DNA of 64,000 nucleotides from Epiperipatus broadwayi (GCA_028023455.1 JAQFVV010012510.1:1366001-1430000); one strand, 5' to 3'. Counted from the first letter of the stretch, positions 1-12,400 are shown. Numbers and translations are program-made. Notes: generated by a model not told the origin, from the sequence alone.

Positions 1-882
1 GTGGTTCTCTTTAATATTTCAATTGACTCTTTTATGGTTCTTAAATCATATCTTTCCAAATTAGCAAGTATTTCTGTATTGTCAAAATCAAGTTTGTGAT
101 CAGTTTCTAAAAAATGGGAAGTAAAAACTGATGTGCCAATTTTTTGATTAAAAGCATTTCTATGTTTCTTAACCTTGACATTTATTCATCTATTAGACTG
201 ACCCACATAGTCTCTTGAGCACTGAAAACATGGAATTTCATAAACTCCCTGGTGTTTCAAAAATATTCTGTCTTTAGGTTTATATAAAAAATCACCAATT
301 TTTTTGCCAGTAGAAAAAGTAGTTGTTATATTAAAACAAGATAGTCTTTTATTGATTTTATCAATAACCTCTTTAATATAAGATAAAATTACTCTATTAA
401 AAGAGGAATTGTCAATTATATTCTTTTTCTTTTTAATATTAATGTTATATAAAGCCTTACATATGATCTTTTTCCTCTTTTAATAGAGTAATTTTACCTT
501 ACATTAGGGGGGTTACTGATAAAATCAGTAGAAGACTATCTTGTTTTAATATAAAGACTACTTTTTCTACTGGCAAAAAAAATGGTGATTTTTTATATAA
601 ACCTAAAGACAGAATATTTTTGGAACATCAGGGAGTTTATGAAATTCCATGTTTTCAGTGCTCAAGAGGCTATGTGGGTCAGTCTAATAGACAAATAAAT
701 GTCAGGGTTAAAGAACATAGAAATGCTTTTAATCAAAAAATTAGCACATCAGTTTTAACTTCCCATTTTTTAGAAACTGGTCACAAACCTGATTTTGACA
801 ATACAAAAATACTTGATAATTTGGAAAGATATGATTTAAGAACCATGAGAGAGGCCATTGAAATATTAAAGAGACCTACTTG
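1..882. repeat. Inverted repeat: two head-to-head Penelope-like element copies (PLE-A)
   Basis: Left arm (1 to about 409) is the reverse complement of the right arm (about 472 to 882), with a spacer of about 62 bp. Both arms encode the linker and the start of a GIY-YIG domain of a Penelope-like retroelement. The arms differ by scattered substitutions. The left arm probably continues beyond the window start, so its 3' end cannot be seen. Head-to-head inverted copies are a known integration product of Penelope-like elements. Confidence 0.8.
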
Positions 883-1105
883 TTTAAATAGGGCTGATAA
901 AGCACAACATATACCAGCTATGTGGAAACCTCTCATTTTATCTAATATTAACTTAAAATTAATAGGTGAAAATATTGAGGGAAATAAACATTTTGATAAG
1001 CCTCATATTGTGAATGCTGAACTACTTCAAGTTGGATCTCATTTCTCATTTCACACACAGTCATGTTATTATTTAAGATCTAACAGTTTTTCTTTCAAAA
1101 GTTAA
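475..1105 (+). pseudogene. Penelope-like retroelement, linker plus GIY-YIG endonuclease fragment
   Basis: This open stretch encodes the C-terminal part of a Penelope-like protein: the linker that follows the reverse transcriptase (KISRRLSCFNIKTTF), then a GIY-YIG nuclease with GVYEIPC, a CxxC pair, YVGQS and the conserved KEH segment. No ATG opens the frame; the reading simply starts at the palindrome centre, so this is a 5'-truncated copy lacking the whole reverse transcriptase. The stop lies at 1103-1105. In the family, the nuclease makes the nick that primes target-primed reverse transcription. The protein is unlike the copies at 13.4-17.1 kb, so it belongs to a different Penelope lineage. 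It is not a host gene. Confidence 0.8.
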
Positions 1106-1152
1106 CCTTGATAATGATGGATGCTAGTCCATCGAAATATCGGTGTTTAATG
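1105..1152 (+). ncRNA. Candidate degenerate hammerhead-like motif at the Penelope 3' end
   Basis: Just after the stop there is a GATGGA/TCCATC hairpin with loop TGCTAG, followed by GAAA, and the whole is bracketed by GATA and TATC. Stem, GAAA, outer stem is the layout of hammerhead ribozymes, which are documented in Penelope-like elements. The CTGANGA core is not intact, so I read this as a relic or a structural homologue, not an active ribozyme. Confidence 0.35.
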
Positions 1153-1633
1153 AAAAATAATACATGGTACAGCCCAAAAAATGATAATTTATGTACATTA
1201 TACAACCGTGAAAACATTAAATATATATATATGATCACTAGATGGAGTTTTACCAATAGCTCTAAACAAGCTTTGTTTACATAAGTGCTGAGAGAGATAG
1301 AATTCAAAATCTCTACTGATTCTCCCTATCTCCAGACCAGCTGGTTTTGAGCTTAATGGCTCATGTCAGTGAAGTGCTGGGAGTCTAGAAACTAGACCTA
1401 AAATACAAACTCAAAACTTACCACTTATCAAACACGTTTTTATTAATTTGAAAGCATGAATTTATCAGTCATGTAAATGTCTTCAAATCCAGCTTAACAA
1501 ACTAGATAGCTATATGGGCATGAATTCATCTTGGTTTCACCATATAGTAAAAGCCTCTGCAATATATAGCATTGGAAAAACATTCAAAGGTACACTTATA
1601 ATAATTAAAACATAAATTTCATAACTTGTTTTG
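1153..1633. other. No gene recognised; probable Penelope 3' UTR then unique sequence
   Basis: AT-rich sequence without a supported gene. The first part may be the 3' UTR of PLE-A; no clear end or target duplication was found. Confidence 0.4.
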
Positions 1634-1693
<60 letters not shown>

Positions 1694-1694
1694 A
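1634..1694. repeat. Compound microsatellite (AT)n(GT)n
   Basis: An uninterrupted AT run passes directly into a GT run. It sits immediately upstream of the first upstream block of the receptor duplication. Confidence 0.95.
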
Positions 1695-1704
1695 GGAGTT
1701 TTAC

Positions 1705-2685
1705 ATACTCTCACAATATATAATAAATCATCTCATTAGTTCTTATAGAATGTTGTGCATACATTAAGTGAATATTAATTACTAATTTATAACATTTACA
1801 AAAATACTAGTGTACTATTAAAAAGACAGCCTTTGATTAACCTTTGAGATCTTAAAGAACACAAGCAGGACCAATTCTCAATGTTGATTACTTGCAAATA
1901 TTGTTATTGCATAATTGTTTACATGATCAATAACTAACACAACTGGCCAATGCTTATTAACATATTGATAGTTCTTAATTGAAATATTGATTGAGGCTTT
2001 TCAAAGATAGACTAATTATATTTTTGGGTATATGTGAATGCTGATTTCACTTTTTAATTATCCACAGATAAATATGTCAAGAGATTGCAAAAGATTTACA
2101 AAATGAGTCATGTGAGGTAAATAGTATATATAAAGAGCTTTGCTGGGTTGTTATGGAAAAGAGAAGACATGATTTGGAGAAAATGATTAGCACTTAAAGA
2201 TGTCTTCATCCTGAAGTGGATAAATAATAGTTAAAAATGATGAATGCAGAAGAAAATATATATGGATATAAAAATGACTTTTGAAACAATCAATAATATA
2301 AGTGGGATTAATTTTTAAAAAAAAATCATTTTAATGCTAGTAATATGACACAAAGCTAAAAATGTAGAAACTTTGCCTACATCAAATTTGTTTCCATTAC
2401 CATCCACTTCTCTGGAAACATTGAAAGTTCATTTGATAGTTAATTAGATGAATTAGAATGATATAATATTCTGAGACCAGTTTTTACCATTATGACAAAT
2501 CTGTAATTCTTAAGCAATAATAAGCTTATACAAGTATAATGTCATGAAATTCACCAAGCCTATTTTAAATAATAATAATAATACAACTGCCCTCTATCTA
2601 CCAAATTCAATAACTTTTTACAGTTAATTGTAAAATATTATCAATATAATAATCTTATATATATACAGAAAATGAATCAGAATTA
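1705..2685 (+). repeat. Receptor-unit upstream block, copy U1 (first part)
   Basis: Collinear with about 4222-5660, 47165-48900 and 52262-57480. Shared landmarks include ATCTCATTAGTTCTT at its start, a GAGATTGCAAAA segment near 2090, the AAGATGTCTTCATCCTGAAG segment near 2196, and CAATAACTTTTTACAGTTAA near 2608. It is interrupted by a Penelope insertion at about 2690 and resumes near 4012. Confidence 0.75.
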
Positions 2686-2689
2686 AAAA

Positions 2690-4000
2690 CAATTCTTTTT
2701 TTAAAATAAGGGATGGGTAATGGAATGTGCGATTAGTGGGTTTATGGCATCTATGTTCATTAATGACATGAAAATCAATATTATAAAAGGCAGTATAATT
2801 AAAAAAGAAGTACTACATTATTTTAGATATGTAGATGATAGTTTGTTAATTAGTAATAAGAGGGCAATATATAAATTATATAAACAATCCAATAATAATG
2901 TTGATAATATTAGGTTTACTATGAAATAAATTGATAATGAAATAAGGTATTTAGATATTGAAATTATTTTAAATCAAAATAATGATATTATAATTAAGCA
3001 TTTTATTAAAGATTATAGATTAAGGAAAATTATATCAATTGATTCAAAACAACCATGGATACAAAAGATGAGTGTAATAAAGAATTTTAAATATAAGAAG
3101 GATAGATTTAATACAGAGAAATATTGCTATATTGCAGAAGGATAAATTTAAACAAACATATATGGCATATGGATATGCAGTGCATAGTATTGACAATATA
3201 TTTTCACAATATGGGGTAAATAGCATGAATAATAATAGATGTAGGACTAATAAACAAAAAAAGTGGATAAAAATTTCATATTTGCCTAGTGTATAGAATA
3301 TATTAAATAAAAAAGTACAAATTGTATCGATAAAAACATTAATGTGGAATGGGCTAATAGCAAAAATTTAGATAAATTGATAACTAATTATAGGATGATA
3401 GATGATATAAAATATAAAAGAGGACTGGTTTATAAAATTAGATGTAATTTTTGTAATATGGTTTACTATGGCCAGATGGCAAAGCAATTGGGAGAAAGAG
3501 CTAAAGAATACAATGATGTTATTGCTAGGAAAGATGATAGACCTGCATTATATGTTCATTATCTGTAGTACTGACATAAAATAAATTGTATTGATAATAT
3601 AAGTGTTCTAGATTATATTAAAAATGTTAATAGATGTAAAATATATGAAACAAACTATATCATGTGTAATAAAAACGACTATGAATATATACAAAACATC
3701 CATTAAGTTGAATAATAAGTGGTTAATGGATAATTAATTAATTAATATATGAGGATATATATCAATTCAATATATATAACGATAATTTCGTAGTAGGAGT
3801 GAAAAAAAAATCACGTAATAGATCGGGTCGGATATCCATTTGTTTATCTGTCTTCTCTCATGTATTGATATAGTTGTCATTGTATGTACTTTAAATTGTG
3901 GTATTCTGGAGACGTATTGAAAAGGGCAAAAAATATAATTTGCCGAAAAAGGCTTTTCTATATAATTTTATAATTTGTAATCTTTGTTGCTTGTATATAT
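2690..4000 (+). pseudogene. Decayed Penelope-like retroelement (PLE-B), reverse transcriptase and GIY-YIG
   Basis: A heavily mutated element readable only in pieces. At 2700-2929 the frame has a GWVMECAISGFMASMFIND segment, equivalent to the primer-grip region of the family, then YVDDSLL with the catalytic aspartates. At about 3344-3568 there is a GIY-YIG segment with GLVYKIRC, a CxxC pair and YYGQM, in which the usual YIG is changed. Stops and frameshifts separate the pieces. The 3' UTR (about 3900-3970) has a short hairpin, GGCAAAAAATATAATTTGCC. The element interrupts upstream block U1, so it arrived after the duplication. No intact protein is possible. Boundaries are approximate. Confidence 0.7.
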
Positions 4001-4001
4001 G

Positions 4002-4111
4002 TATTTTTAAACATATTATTGACTATTATATATATATATAAAAGTAATACTATAATTATTTTTAAACATATTATTGACTATTATATATATATATAAAAGT
4101 AATACTATAAT
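4002..4111. repeat. Tandem duplication, 55-bp period, two copies
   Basis: Two nearly identical 55-bp copies (4002-4056 and 4057-4111), each containing a TTAAACATATTATTGAC segment and an AT run. They lie at the 3' junction of PLE-B with the resumed upstream block. Confidence 0.85.
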
Positions 4112-5664
4112 TATAAACATAGGTGGCATTAGCAGATATTTCATTCAATTTACCTAAAAGCTTGTGAAAAAAAAAAGAATCATGTATATTTTTTGTATTG
4201 CAGTCATATAATCATGATTTAAAAAGTATGCCAAGAGTCTATAAAAAAAGATTTAGAAAATGAGCTATGTGAAGTAAATGTTATGGATAAAGGTTCTTCC
4301 TGGGTTCATGTGGAAAAGAGAAGACATCATTTGAAAAAAATGATTTACACTTGAAGATGTCTTTATCGATGTCTTTATCCTGAAATAGGTTAATCAAAAA
4401 TGATAATGAAGAAGAAAATACATATAGATGTAGAATAATGATTTGTGAAATCAAGAATAATATAAATAAGAATAATTTTTAAAAATCTTCATATTAATGT
4501 TTTGTATGTTTTTTACTAGTAATATTACACAGAGTAAAAAAATGTCGCCGCTTTGTTTACATTAAATTTGTTCACATTACCATACTATTGTGTCGGGACA
4601 CATTCAAATTCGTTTGATAGATAATTGAATTAGATGAATTAGAATGATGTAAAAATCTGAGACTAGTTTTGACCATCATGAGAAATCTAGAATTATTGAA
4701 CAGTAATATTTTTATACAAATATAATGTAGTAAAATTCACCGTCTGTTTTTAATAAGATTTAAAATAGAGCTATTCTTATACTGGAACTTAATTGTAACT
4801 GTAGGGGATTTGAACTCAAACTTTCAAGCAACCTTCAACTATCCACACTATCTCATACTACTGATATACATGACCACACACATGTAGAAAAGATAAATAA
4901 TCAACAATATATATATATTGTGTTGAACCAGCACTCATAAGTTGGTCCAGATTATCATCTTCCACACACACACACACACACGCACACACACACTTATATA
5001 TATATACAATCAGTGCTCACTTTATATTAGGATAGCAAATCTTTATACTTTAGTGGACAGGCTTCAATCTACTCTAATCTCCAACTCTTCAACCATTCAT
5101 ACCATTGAAAATCTGATGATAGAATGTCTAAATCCCATGCTGATGCCAATATTGTTATTATGCCCATGTTGACCTTAAGTCACTCTCTATTTTTAATAAT
5201 AACTGAACCGCCGTCTAGCGGCCATGTACAATAACTTTTCACACTCTCATATTAAAATATTATCATTGTAATAATGTCATATATATATATATTAATAATG
5301 CTGTGTAGGAATGTAAAATGTGTTTAAAAAATTAAAACTGATTGGTATATAGGTTTTTTCTTAAATGCAATTGACTAAATTTGCTTTTACGAAAGAAATA
5401 TTATAATTATAATTCGTTCAATTTGTCTAAAAGCTTGTGAAATAAATAGAATTCTGCATATTTCCTGTATTGCAATGACATAATCATGATTGAAAAGTTA
5501 AAATTAATACTCACTAGTACCTGAAATACGAATAGGATAAACAAAAATAGCAACAATCTTTAAAAGAAAATACATCAGAATCACTTATTATCTATTAAAA
5601 TACTAAATATATATTATTGTGATATGTATATGCTCCTTAATACTTCCTTAATTTTTTTTTGAAA
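4012..5664 (+). repeat. Receptor upstream blocks: end of U1 and full copy U2
   Basis: About 4012-4222 continues U1 (matching 48630-48750); at about 4222 the sequence jumps back to the start of the upstream block and runs as U2 to the receptor ATG. The upstream block is therefore tandemly repeated before receptor copy 1. The last bases before the ATG, AATACTTCCTTAA followed by a T run, are shared by all three receptor copies. U2 is interrupted at about 4745-5180 by a dispersed repeat. Confidence 0.7.
4780..5182 (+). repeat. Dispersed about 300-bp repeat (R300), copy A, with internal CA microsatellite
   Basis: Matches the reverse complement of 17910-18210 along its length, including CATGTAGAAA, ACCAGCACTCAT, a CA/TA microsatellite at about 4964-5006 and the TCTGATGAT segment. 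A shorter related stretch lies at 17755-17900 and another inside 52507-52690. Open reading frames in copies A and B look alike only because the DNA is homologous. It interrupts the upstream block relative to the other copies. Confidence 0.7.
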
Positions 5665-6662
5665 ATGCATTTAAAATTAAATAGTAGTTTTTTTATAACG
5701 ATTAATGAAGATGTTGCTGTTAACAAGAGTGTATGTTCATTAGATTTAGCATACTCCGTTGGAATGTTTGGAATTATTTTGCTCCGTTGTAGGTGCTTGC
5801 GCCAATGGAATAACTATTTTAACTCTTGTAAAAAATGTTAAAGTGAAAAATATTACTACCATTTTTGTCATTAATTTATGCGTGTCGGAATTTATATTTT
5901 GTAGTTTTTTTTTTGCCAACTTTAGTAATACAATATAGAACAGAAGGAAGAGTTTACGATGACATTTTTTGCCGAATCCAACCGTACATTTTCAGTGGGA
6001 ATTGTGCTGCTTCTTTAATGGCAATGGCAGCTATTACTGTCAGCAGATATCTTGCAGTAGCTCACCCTCAACGTTTTCTAGTTGCCCATAAAATACCAAT
6101 AGTTATACTATTTTGCATTATATGTTGTTGGTTAGTTTCATTCTTTTTTGGAATACCCACGTTATTTAAAAAATGGGGTTTCTTTGCCTACAGTGAGAAA
6201 ACATGTACTTGTACTATTTTACCCTCTGAGGAAACTGATAGAATGTTATATTTAATATTAAAACTCCCATGTTTTTGGGCCTATTACGATAATTATAATT
6301 TGCTATTCCAGAATATTTTGTATTGTGCCGCAAATGAAACAGCCTATAGCTAAAGTCAGTCTCCGAATCGAAATGAGACCCATCTAACATTGACAATGCT
6401 GCTAATCTTTGTAATTTTTATAATTACTTCTCTACCAATTGCTTTAGTTAATATATTTGATAACGATTTGAATCATCCTGACGTTCTTCTTGTAGCAGCA
6501 GCACTACTTTGGGTGAACAGCTGTGTGCATCCTTTAATTTACATAGTAATGAATCCGCTGTACCATCAGTCTTTCATCGATTTATTTTCTACTTTTAATC
6601 GGAAATTCCAAATCCAACGATTTGCTTTAAAAAAAAAAAATGAAAAACGCAGAAAAAGATAA
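5665..6662 (+). pseudogene. Rhodopsin-type GPCR, copy 1, frameshifted
   Basis: Collinear with the intact receptor at 57489-58439 over its whole length. The ATG at 5665 follows the same upstream sequence as in the other copies. Three single-base shifts break it: near 5780 in helix 1 (GGAATTATTTTGC), near 5905 in helix 2 inside a T run, and near 6275 before helix 5. Pieces recognisable are LxVSE in helix 2 (D2.50 replaced by E), SRY after helix 3, IITSLP in helix 6 and a helix 7 motif reading HPLIY instead of NPxxY, then a basic tail. Two of the canonical activation residues are altered, which agrees with loss of constraint. Because the shifts lie at or near homopolymers, base-calling error should be excluded, but the residue changes argue for real decay. 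Confidence 0.85.
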
Positions 6663-7827
6663 TTTGCAAAGTAATTGAAAGTATTGAAGAGTTCAAGTTT
6701 TTTAAGTTTTTATCATTGCAATCTTCATTTCCAACTTCATCATATCATAACAATGGAATTAAAATGAAGGGGGGGGGCATCAAAACTGTACTATATCGCG
6801 TAAACATTTTGATATTATCTAACTATTTATTTATTCAAATATTCTTAATTATCCCCATATAATTACTGAAGTAATTATTCGGTCCTAATATTTCTAAACT
6901 TGACCACAAAAATCAAAAAAAATCAACAATGCGACTGCGCTCTTTCAAATCAGACATTATTCATTCAGAGTGTTCTTATAAATTAAAAGTATATATTTTT
7001 TAATATTTTCAATTTGATGCAGTTTAGCATGTGTATATAGAAAAGATATTGATTTTGAAAGCTTATTGAAGAAGTTTAGCAAAAAAAAAAGAAAAAAATA
7101 TAGAATATAGAATATAAAAATACAAGGCATGAGAATCAATTCCTTATAAAAAAAATACTTATTAGAAAGTCTGAAAAGTAGGATTAAAAGCAATGATACA
7201 CAGTAATACCTGAAGAGAATAATACCCTAAATGTATGACCAAAATTTATTCCAACTGAAACTGGCTGTAATCCTAATATTGGACATGAATCGCATTTGTA
7301 ATTATTTGATGTCTTTTAAAAGGAGCTTTTGTATTCATTATAGCAAATGTTACAACATTTAAGAGAACGTAATATTTGAACACTGGAGATTACTGTTCAG
7401 TCCACCACTGCATTCCTTCATGCATTATACGATATATAAAAACAGTCCCTGTTTATATGAACAGCATATAACCATTCACATTTACGGCAAAGATCGTGGA
7501 AGATCTGTAGTTGCAGCTTCTTGAAGGCTTTACATTTCTTGGATAATCATTTTTTAAATGTTATATTCATTGTTTTACAATTATACATTTTATAAAAATC
7601 TATTGCAAAAACTCACTTTTCTTATAAAATAATGATAGCAAATCGGTTTTTTAATTGACTATTAGGTTTATTATTCGTTGATACTGTACCTGGCTTGAAT
7701 GTCAGATCTATCTATATACGTTTAGAAAGAAGTTGGCTTCTAATCAAAACCTGAGGCATTTTTGAAATTATTATAGTCATATAATAGTGATATAAAGCTG
7801 TTAATGATGATTTCTATCTATGTAATT

Positions 7828-8652
7828 GTTATCTCTGCCAGTCTGACTGTGCCAATGTTATATCCGCAAGTATGACTGTGCAGTCAGCAAATAACTATGT
7901 TCAATTCCCACCATGTTCTCTTGCAATGAATGCTCTGCTGTGGATGCTCTCCAACGAATGGTCTGCAATGAATGCTCTGCAACGAATGCTCTGAATACAC
8001 TCTGTATTTTCTGCAATGGATGCTCTCCAACCAATGGTTTGCAATGAATGCTCTGCCACGAATGCTCTCCAAACGAATGGTCTGCACCGAATGCACTCCA
8101 ATGAATGGTCTGCAAACGGATACTCTCCAATGAATGGTCTGCAACGAGTCTATTTCTACAGTTCGCTAAAGTTCAATTCCCACGATGTTCTTTCAGGCTC
8201 GCTGCTACAAAAATGGTTCACAAGGGCATACCTTAACCCCAGTCCAGTTTAGCTGTGCACGAACTCTTTGTAGTAAGCACTGCGACTGACCTTAAGCTCC
8301 TTTACAGCTTCTGTCTCTGCAACAGTCTACTTCACTTGAAAATTGCTGGAAACTCAACTCTTTATTCAGCTGCTATCCAGATGGTTTTCTCAGGCTGTAG
8401 TCTCCTTCAGCTATACCCATGAACTACATTTCCACTGGGTGCTGGACATTAACCGCAAGCACTGATGCTAGATATCTCCTACTGGAATTGAGCAGTAACT
8501 CTACTGTTCTGCTACTCACTTAACTGCTTGACTCAAAACTGCCTCTAATTAAATTCCTCAGTTATCAGAGCGCGATCTAAAAACAACCTCTCGAATAAAT
8601 TCTAGTTTTTTCAGGAGTGCACAAACATGTCTGCCATTTTTACAAAACACTA
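7828..8652. mobile_element. Non-autonomous element E, copy 1, with 14-bp minisatellite core
   Basis: 825 bp present in D1 and absent from D2 and D3. Outer ends match element copy 2 at 49690-50487: start GTTAT..C.GC, end CAAAACACTA. Flanking octamers ATGTAATT (7820-7827) and CAGTAATT (8653-8660) look like an imperfect 8-bp target duplication. Inside, after two copies of a 29-bp motif, about 7920-8150 is an array of degenerate units of the form TGCTCTSCAAYGAA, followed by a unique tail shared by both copies. No transposase is encoded and no terminal inverted repeats are evident. An 8-bp duplication would suit a hAT-mobilised element. Confidence 0.7.
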
Positions 8653-8948
8653 CAGTAATTCAATCAAGTCTGAGATTAGATCGAAATGTATCACTGATGA
8701 TAACATAAGCAGAAACCTAATCTAAAGAAAAGGGATATGGATGTAATGCTATTACCAGCTAGCCTCTGTTGATTACAAAACTTACAATAAATGGCTCTAA
8801 AGTATGATGAAAGACTCCTGAAAGTATAATTATATTATTATTAATTGATAGAAATATATGAAAATTGAATGCATTCATAAGAATGGAGAATTTTATCACT
8901 GACAAATATAAAATAACAATTTATCTCTTAAATTATATATATTTATAT

Positions 8949-9047
8949 GTCATAGCATTGGCCAGGAGGTGAACTCACAACAACCATCTGCAACCAACTG
9001 CTTGCTTGCAAGGCAGTTGTGCCAACCTCTCAGATAACAAAGCTTGG
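8949..9047 (-). mobile_element. tRNA-derived SINE
   Basis: Read on the minus strand it has the tRNA-like head with GGTTG-type B box (GTTCACCTCCTGGCC here, degenerate) ending in CAATGCTATGACA. It is one of at least six relatives in the window, all on the minus strand. Absent from the matching position of D3. Confidence 0.75.
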
Positions 9048-9431
9048 CTATTATATATTTAAATATGTATAGTTTTATTATTGAAAGCTATTTATATTCT
9101 CTTTTGGCTGCAGAAAGGAGTTTGCTATTAACTGAAAGGAGACCATTTGATTCCTCTTGGAGGCCTTAAAGGAACCGAGCAGGGCAAATTCCTAATGTCC
9201 ACTCCATACGTTCTTGTCGTTGCAGCTGTTATTACTATGTGATTATTCATATAGTATACGAACATGGATACGCTGCTCACCAACACGCATTAGTCAGCAT
9301 GGTGAGTTTATTGGCTTTTTACCTCTGAGTTTAAGATCAAGAAACACCATGGTCTTTCTTCTCAGTGCCTGATAAGGCAGAATGAATGTTTGTGTAAATG
9401 ATAAATATTTTCCCCATACATATATACAATT

Positions 9432-12400
9432 ATGACAGACAAAAATAAAGCATGGCCCTTATTCCCAGGAGGCTGTAAAGTCATCAACCAAGGCAGCGGT
9501 TGGTGGCCGAAGGTGGAGGGGGCTAAGAATCCCCTGATTGCGGACTCAGGCTGCCATTTGATGATGACTTTTTATTTAGGTACTTACAACTGCAGATCAC
9601 TTTCAAATGAAGGAAGATTGCAAGAATTAGAAGAAGAACTGTCTTATATTAAATGGAACATTATTGGACTTTGTGAAGTTAGAAGAAAAGAAGAAGAAAC
9701 AATTGATTTAAAAAGTGGACATATACTCTATTATAAAGACACACATATTGGCAATACAAGTGGAGTAGGATTCATTATAAATAAAAAGTGGAAGAACAAT
9801 ATTGTGGAGATTGATGGTGTATCGGACAGAGTGGCAATATTAGTTATACAACTTAATAGCAGATACCAAATGCAGATAATTCAGGTTTATGCCCCAACAA
9901 GTTCTCATAGTGATGAAGTAGTAGAAGGCATGTACAAAAGGCTTTTGATCAGAGTAAACAACATTTTAAAATTGTTATGGGAGACTTTAATGCTAGAATT
10001 GGTAGACAAATGAAAGATGAAATTGCTGTAGGTAATTTTGGTTATGGTAATAGAAATGAGAGAGGACATAGACTTGTGGAGTTTGCAGAAAAAGAAAAAC
10101 TTTATATTATGAATTCATTTTTTGAGAAAAATGTTAAAAGGAAATGGACATGGAAGCATCCAAATAAAGGTACAGCAGAATTGGATTATATTTTGACTAA
10201 CAGAAAATACATATTTCAAGATTGTAATGTTCTTAATAAATTTAACATAGGAAGTGATCATCGATTAGTAAGGTGTAAGTTACGTGTTAATGTAAAACTA
10301 GAGAGACAAAAAATTATTAAGAAAAACAATATTTACAGTTGATATTCCTAATCTTCAGAAATATTCTAATGAATTTAAATTAGAACTTACAAATAGGTTT
10401 CAAGTGTTAGGAGATTTTGAACATGATTAAGATTTGAATGAAATTAATATGAAAATAACTGATACACTTTTAAAAACTGCAACAAACATAGCTTGTAGAA
10501 AAAAGCAGCAATTGACTAATAAAATTTCTACTGAGACTAGAGAATTTATGAAGAAAAGAAGGAATATGAAGATATACAAAAATGATGTATTAAAAAGAAT
10601 TGAATATCTCGAATTTTGTAAAATGGTACAGAAAAGAGTTGAAAATGATATAAGAAAGTATAACTGTGAAATAGCAAGGAAAGCTGTAGAAGAAAATAAA
10701 AGTCTCAAAAATGTTAAACAACATTTTGGTATTGGTAGGAAATTTATATCTGCAATAAGAAAAAAGATGGAATTATTACTAAAAAGAGAGATGACATCAT
10801 GAAATTGGTAGAAGATTTTTATCAAGAATTATATAGTAATAAAGAACAAGTACCTCCTATATCTATTACATCTTCCGAATTGCCCAGAATTTTAAATGAA
10901 GAAGTGAGACATGCAATTAAGTGTATGAAGAAAGGAAAGGCTCCAGGAAATGATGGAATTATAATTGATATATTAAAAGAAGCAGGTGAAGAAATAGAAA
11001 CAATTTTAGCAAAGTTATATACCAAATGTCTAAATGATAAAGATGTACCAGAAGATTGGAAGAATGCAGTAATAATATTAATATTTAAAAAAGGTGATAA
11101 AGAAGATATTAGAAATGACAGATCTATCAGCCTTTTATCAGTTTTATATAAAATTTTTACCAAGATAATTACAACTAGGCTACAGAGAACGAAGATATTA
11201 GAAATGACAGATCTATCAGCCTTTTATCAGTTTTATATAAAATTTTTACCAAGATAATTACAACTAGGCTACAGAGAACTTTGGATTTCCACCAACCAAG
11301 AGAACAAGCTGGATTTAAAAGTGGTTTTAGTACAATAGATCATATCCAGGTATTGAGAGAAGTCATAGAAAGGACAAATGAATATGAGTTATCATTATGT
11401 TTTGGATTTGTAGATTATGAAAAGGCATTCGATTCTATACACATTTCTTCAGTGATTAAAGCATTGGATTATCAAGGTATAGATCCAGGATATTGTCATA
11501 TTTTAAAGAATATTTATAAAAATGCAACAGCAACAAATAGATTACATAATGATACTGGAAAAATCAACATTGAGAAAGGTGTAAGACAAGGTGACTCCAT
11601 ATCTCCAAAACTCTTTACAGCAGTGCTGCAAGAAGTATTTTGTGGATTAAAATGGGAAACTAAAGAAGTGAAAGTAAATGGAGGGTATTTAAGTCATTTA
11701 GATTTCACAGATGATGTAGTTGTTTTTGCAAATAATGCTTCAGAGCTGCAGGAAATGTTGCAGGAGTTAGCAGATGAAAGTAGAAAAGTAGGACTAAAGA
11801 TAAATGTTAAAAAGACTAAAGTAATGTTTAATCGATTTGCTCAAAATATGAAAATAAAGATTGATTATGAAGAATTAGAAGAAGTTAACAGTTACAAATA
11901 CCTTGGTCAGATTATTAATACAGATAGAAACATAATGGGGGAAATTAATCATAGAATTAAACTTGGTTGGAGAGCTTTTGGTAGAAATAACTTGATACTA
12001 AAAGGAAATATGCCTATGTGTTTGAAAAGGATGGTTTTTAACAAATGTGTTTTACCAATTCTTACTTATGGATCTGAGACTTGGACACTTAATAGAAGAG
12101 CAATACAGAGACTTCAGACCACTCAAAGGAGTATGGAGAGATGTATTCTGGGAGTAACAAGAAGAGATCGAAAACGTAATGTATGGTTAAGACAACAAAC
12201 AGGTGTTACTGACCTTATTGAAAAAATTAAAAGATTGAAATGGAGTGGGGCTGGACATATTGCTAGAAGAGATGATAATAGATGGACAATTGAAATTTTA
12301 AACTGGATTCCAAGAGATTGTAAAAGACCCAGAAAGAGACCACATGTGAGATGGATGGATGAAATAAGAAAATGTGCAGGGGTGTTGTGGAGAAGAGAAG

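Larger units (their letters stand above)
6663..9093 (+). repeat. Receptor-unit downstream block, copy D1 (first part)
   Basis: Collinear with 50690-52150 and 58440-60260. Landmarks are the AACTTCATCATATCA segment near 6735, ATGTATGACCAAAATTTATTCCAACTG near 7230 (first 20 bases cited in part), GATCTGTAGTTGCAG near 7503 and CCTCTGTTGATTACAAA near 8762. It contains two insertions absent from the other copies, a minisatellite element and a SINE, and is cut by the RTE element at 9107. Confidence 0.8.

Noticed and set aside
7858-8144. Three overlapping minus-strand frames rich in repeated HSLQTIRW-like peptides
   Set aside because: They come from the 14-bp minisatellite of element E; the frames are not conserved in the second copy at 49690-50487.
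7920-8150. Possible CRISPR-like array
   Set aside because: Units are 14 bp, degenerate and without unique spacers, and the DNA is clearly animal.
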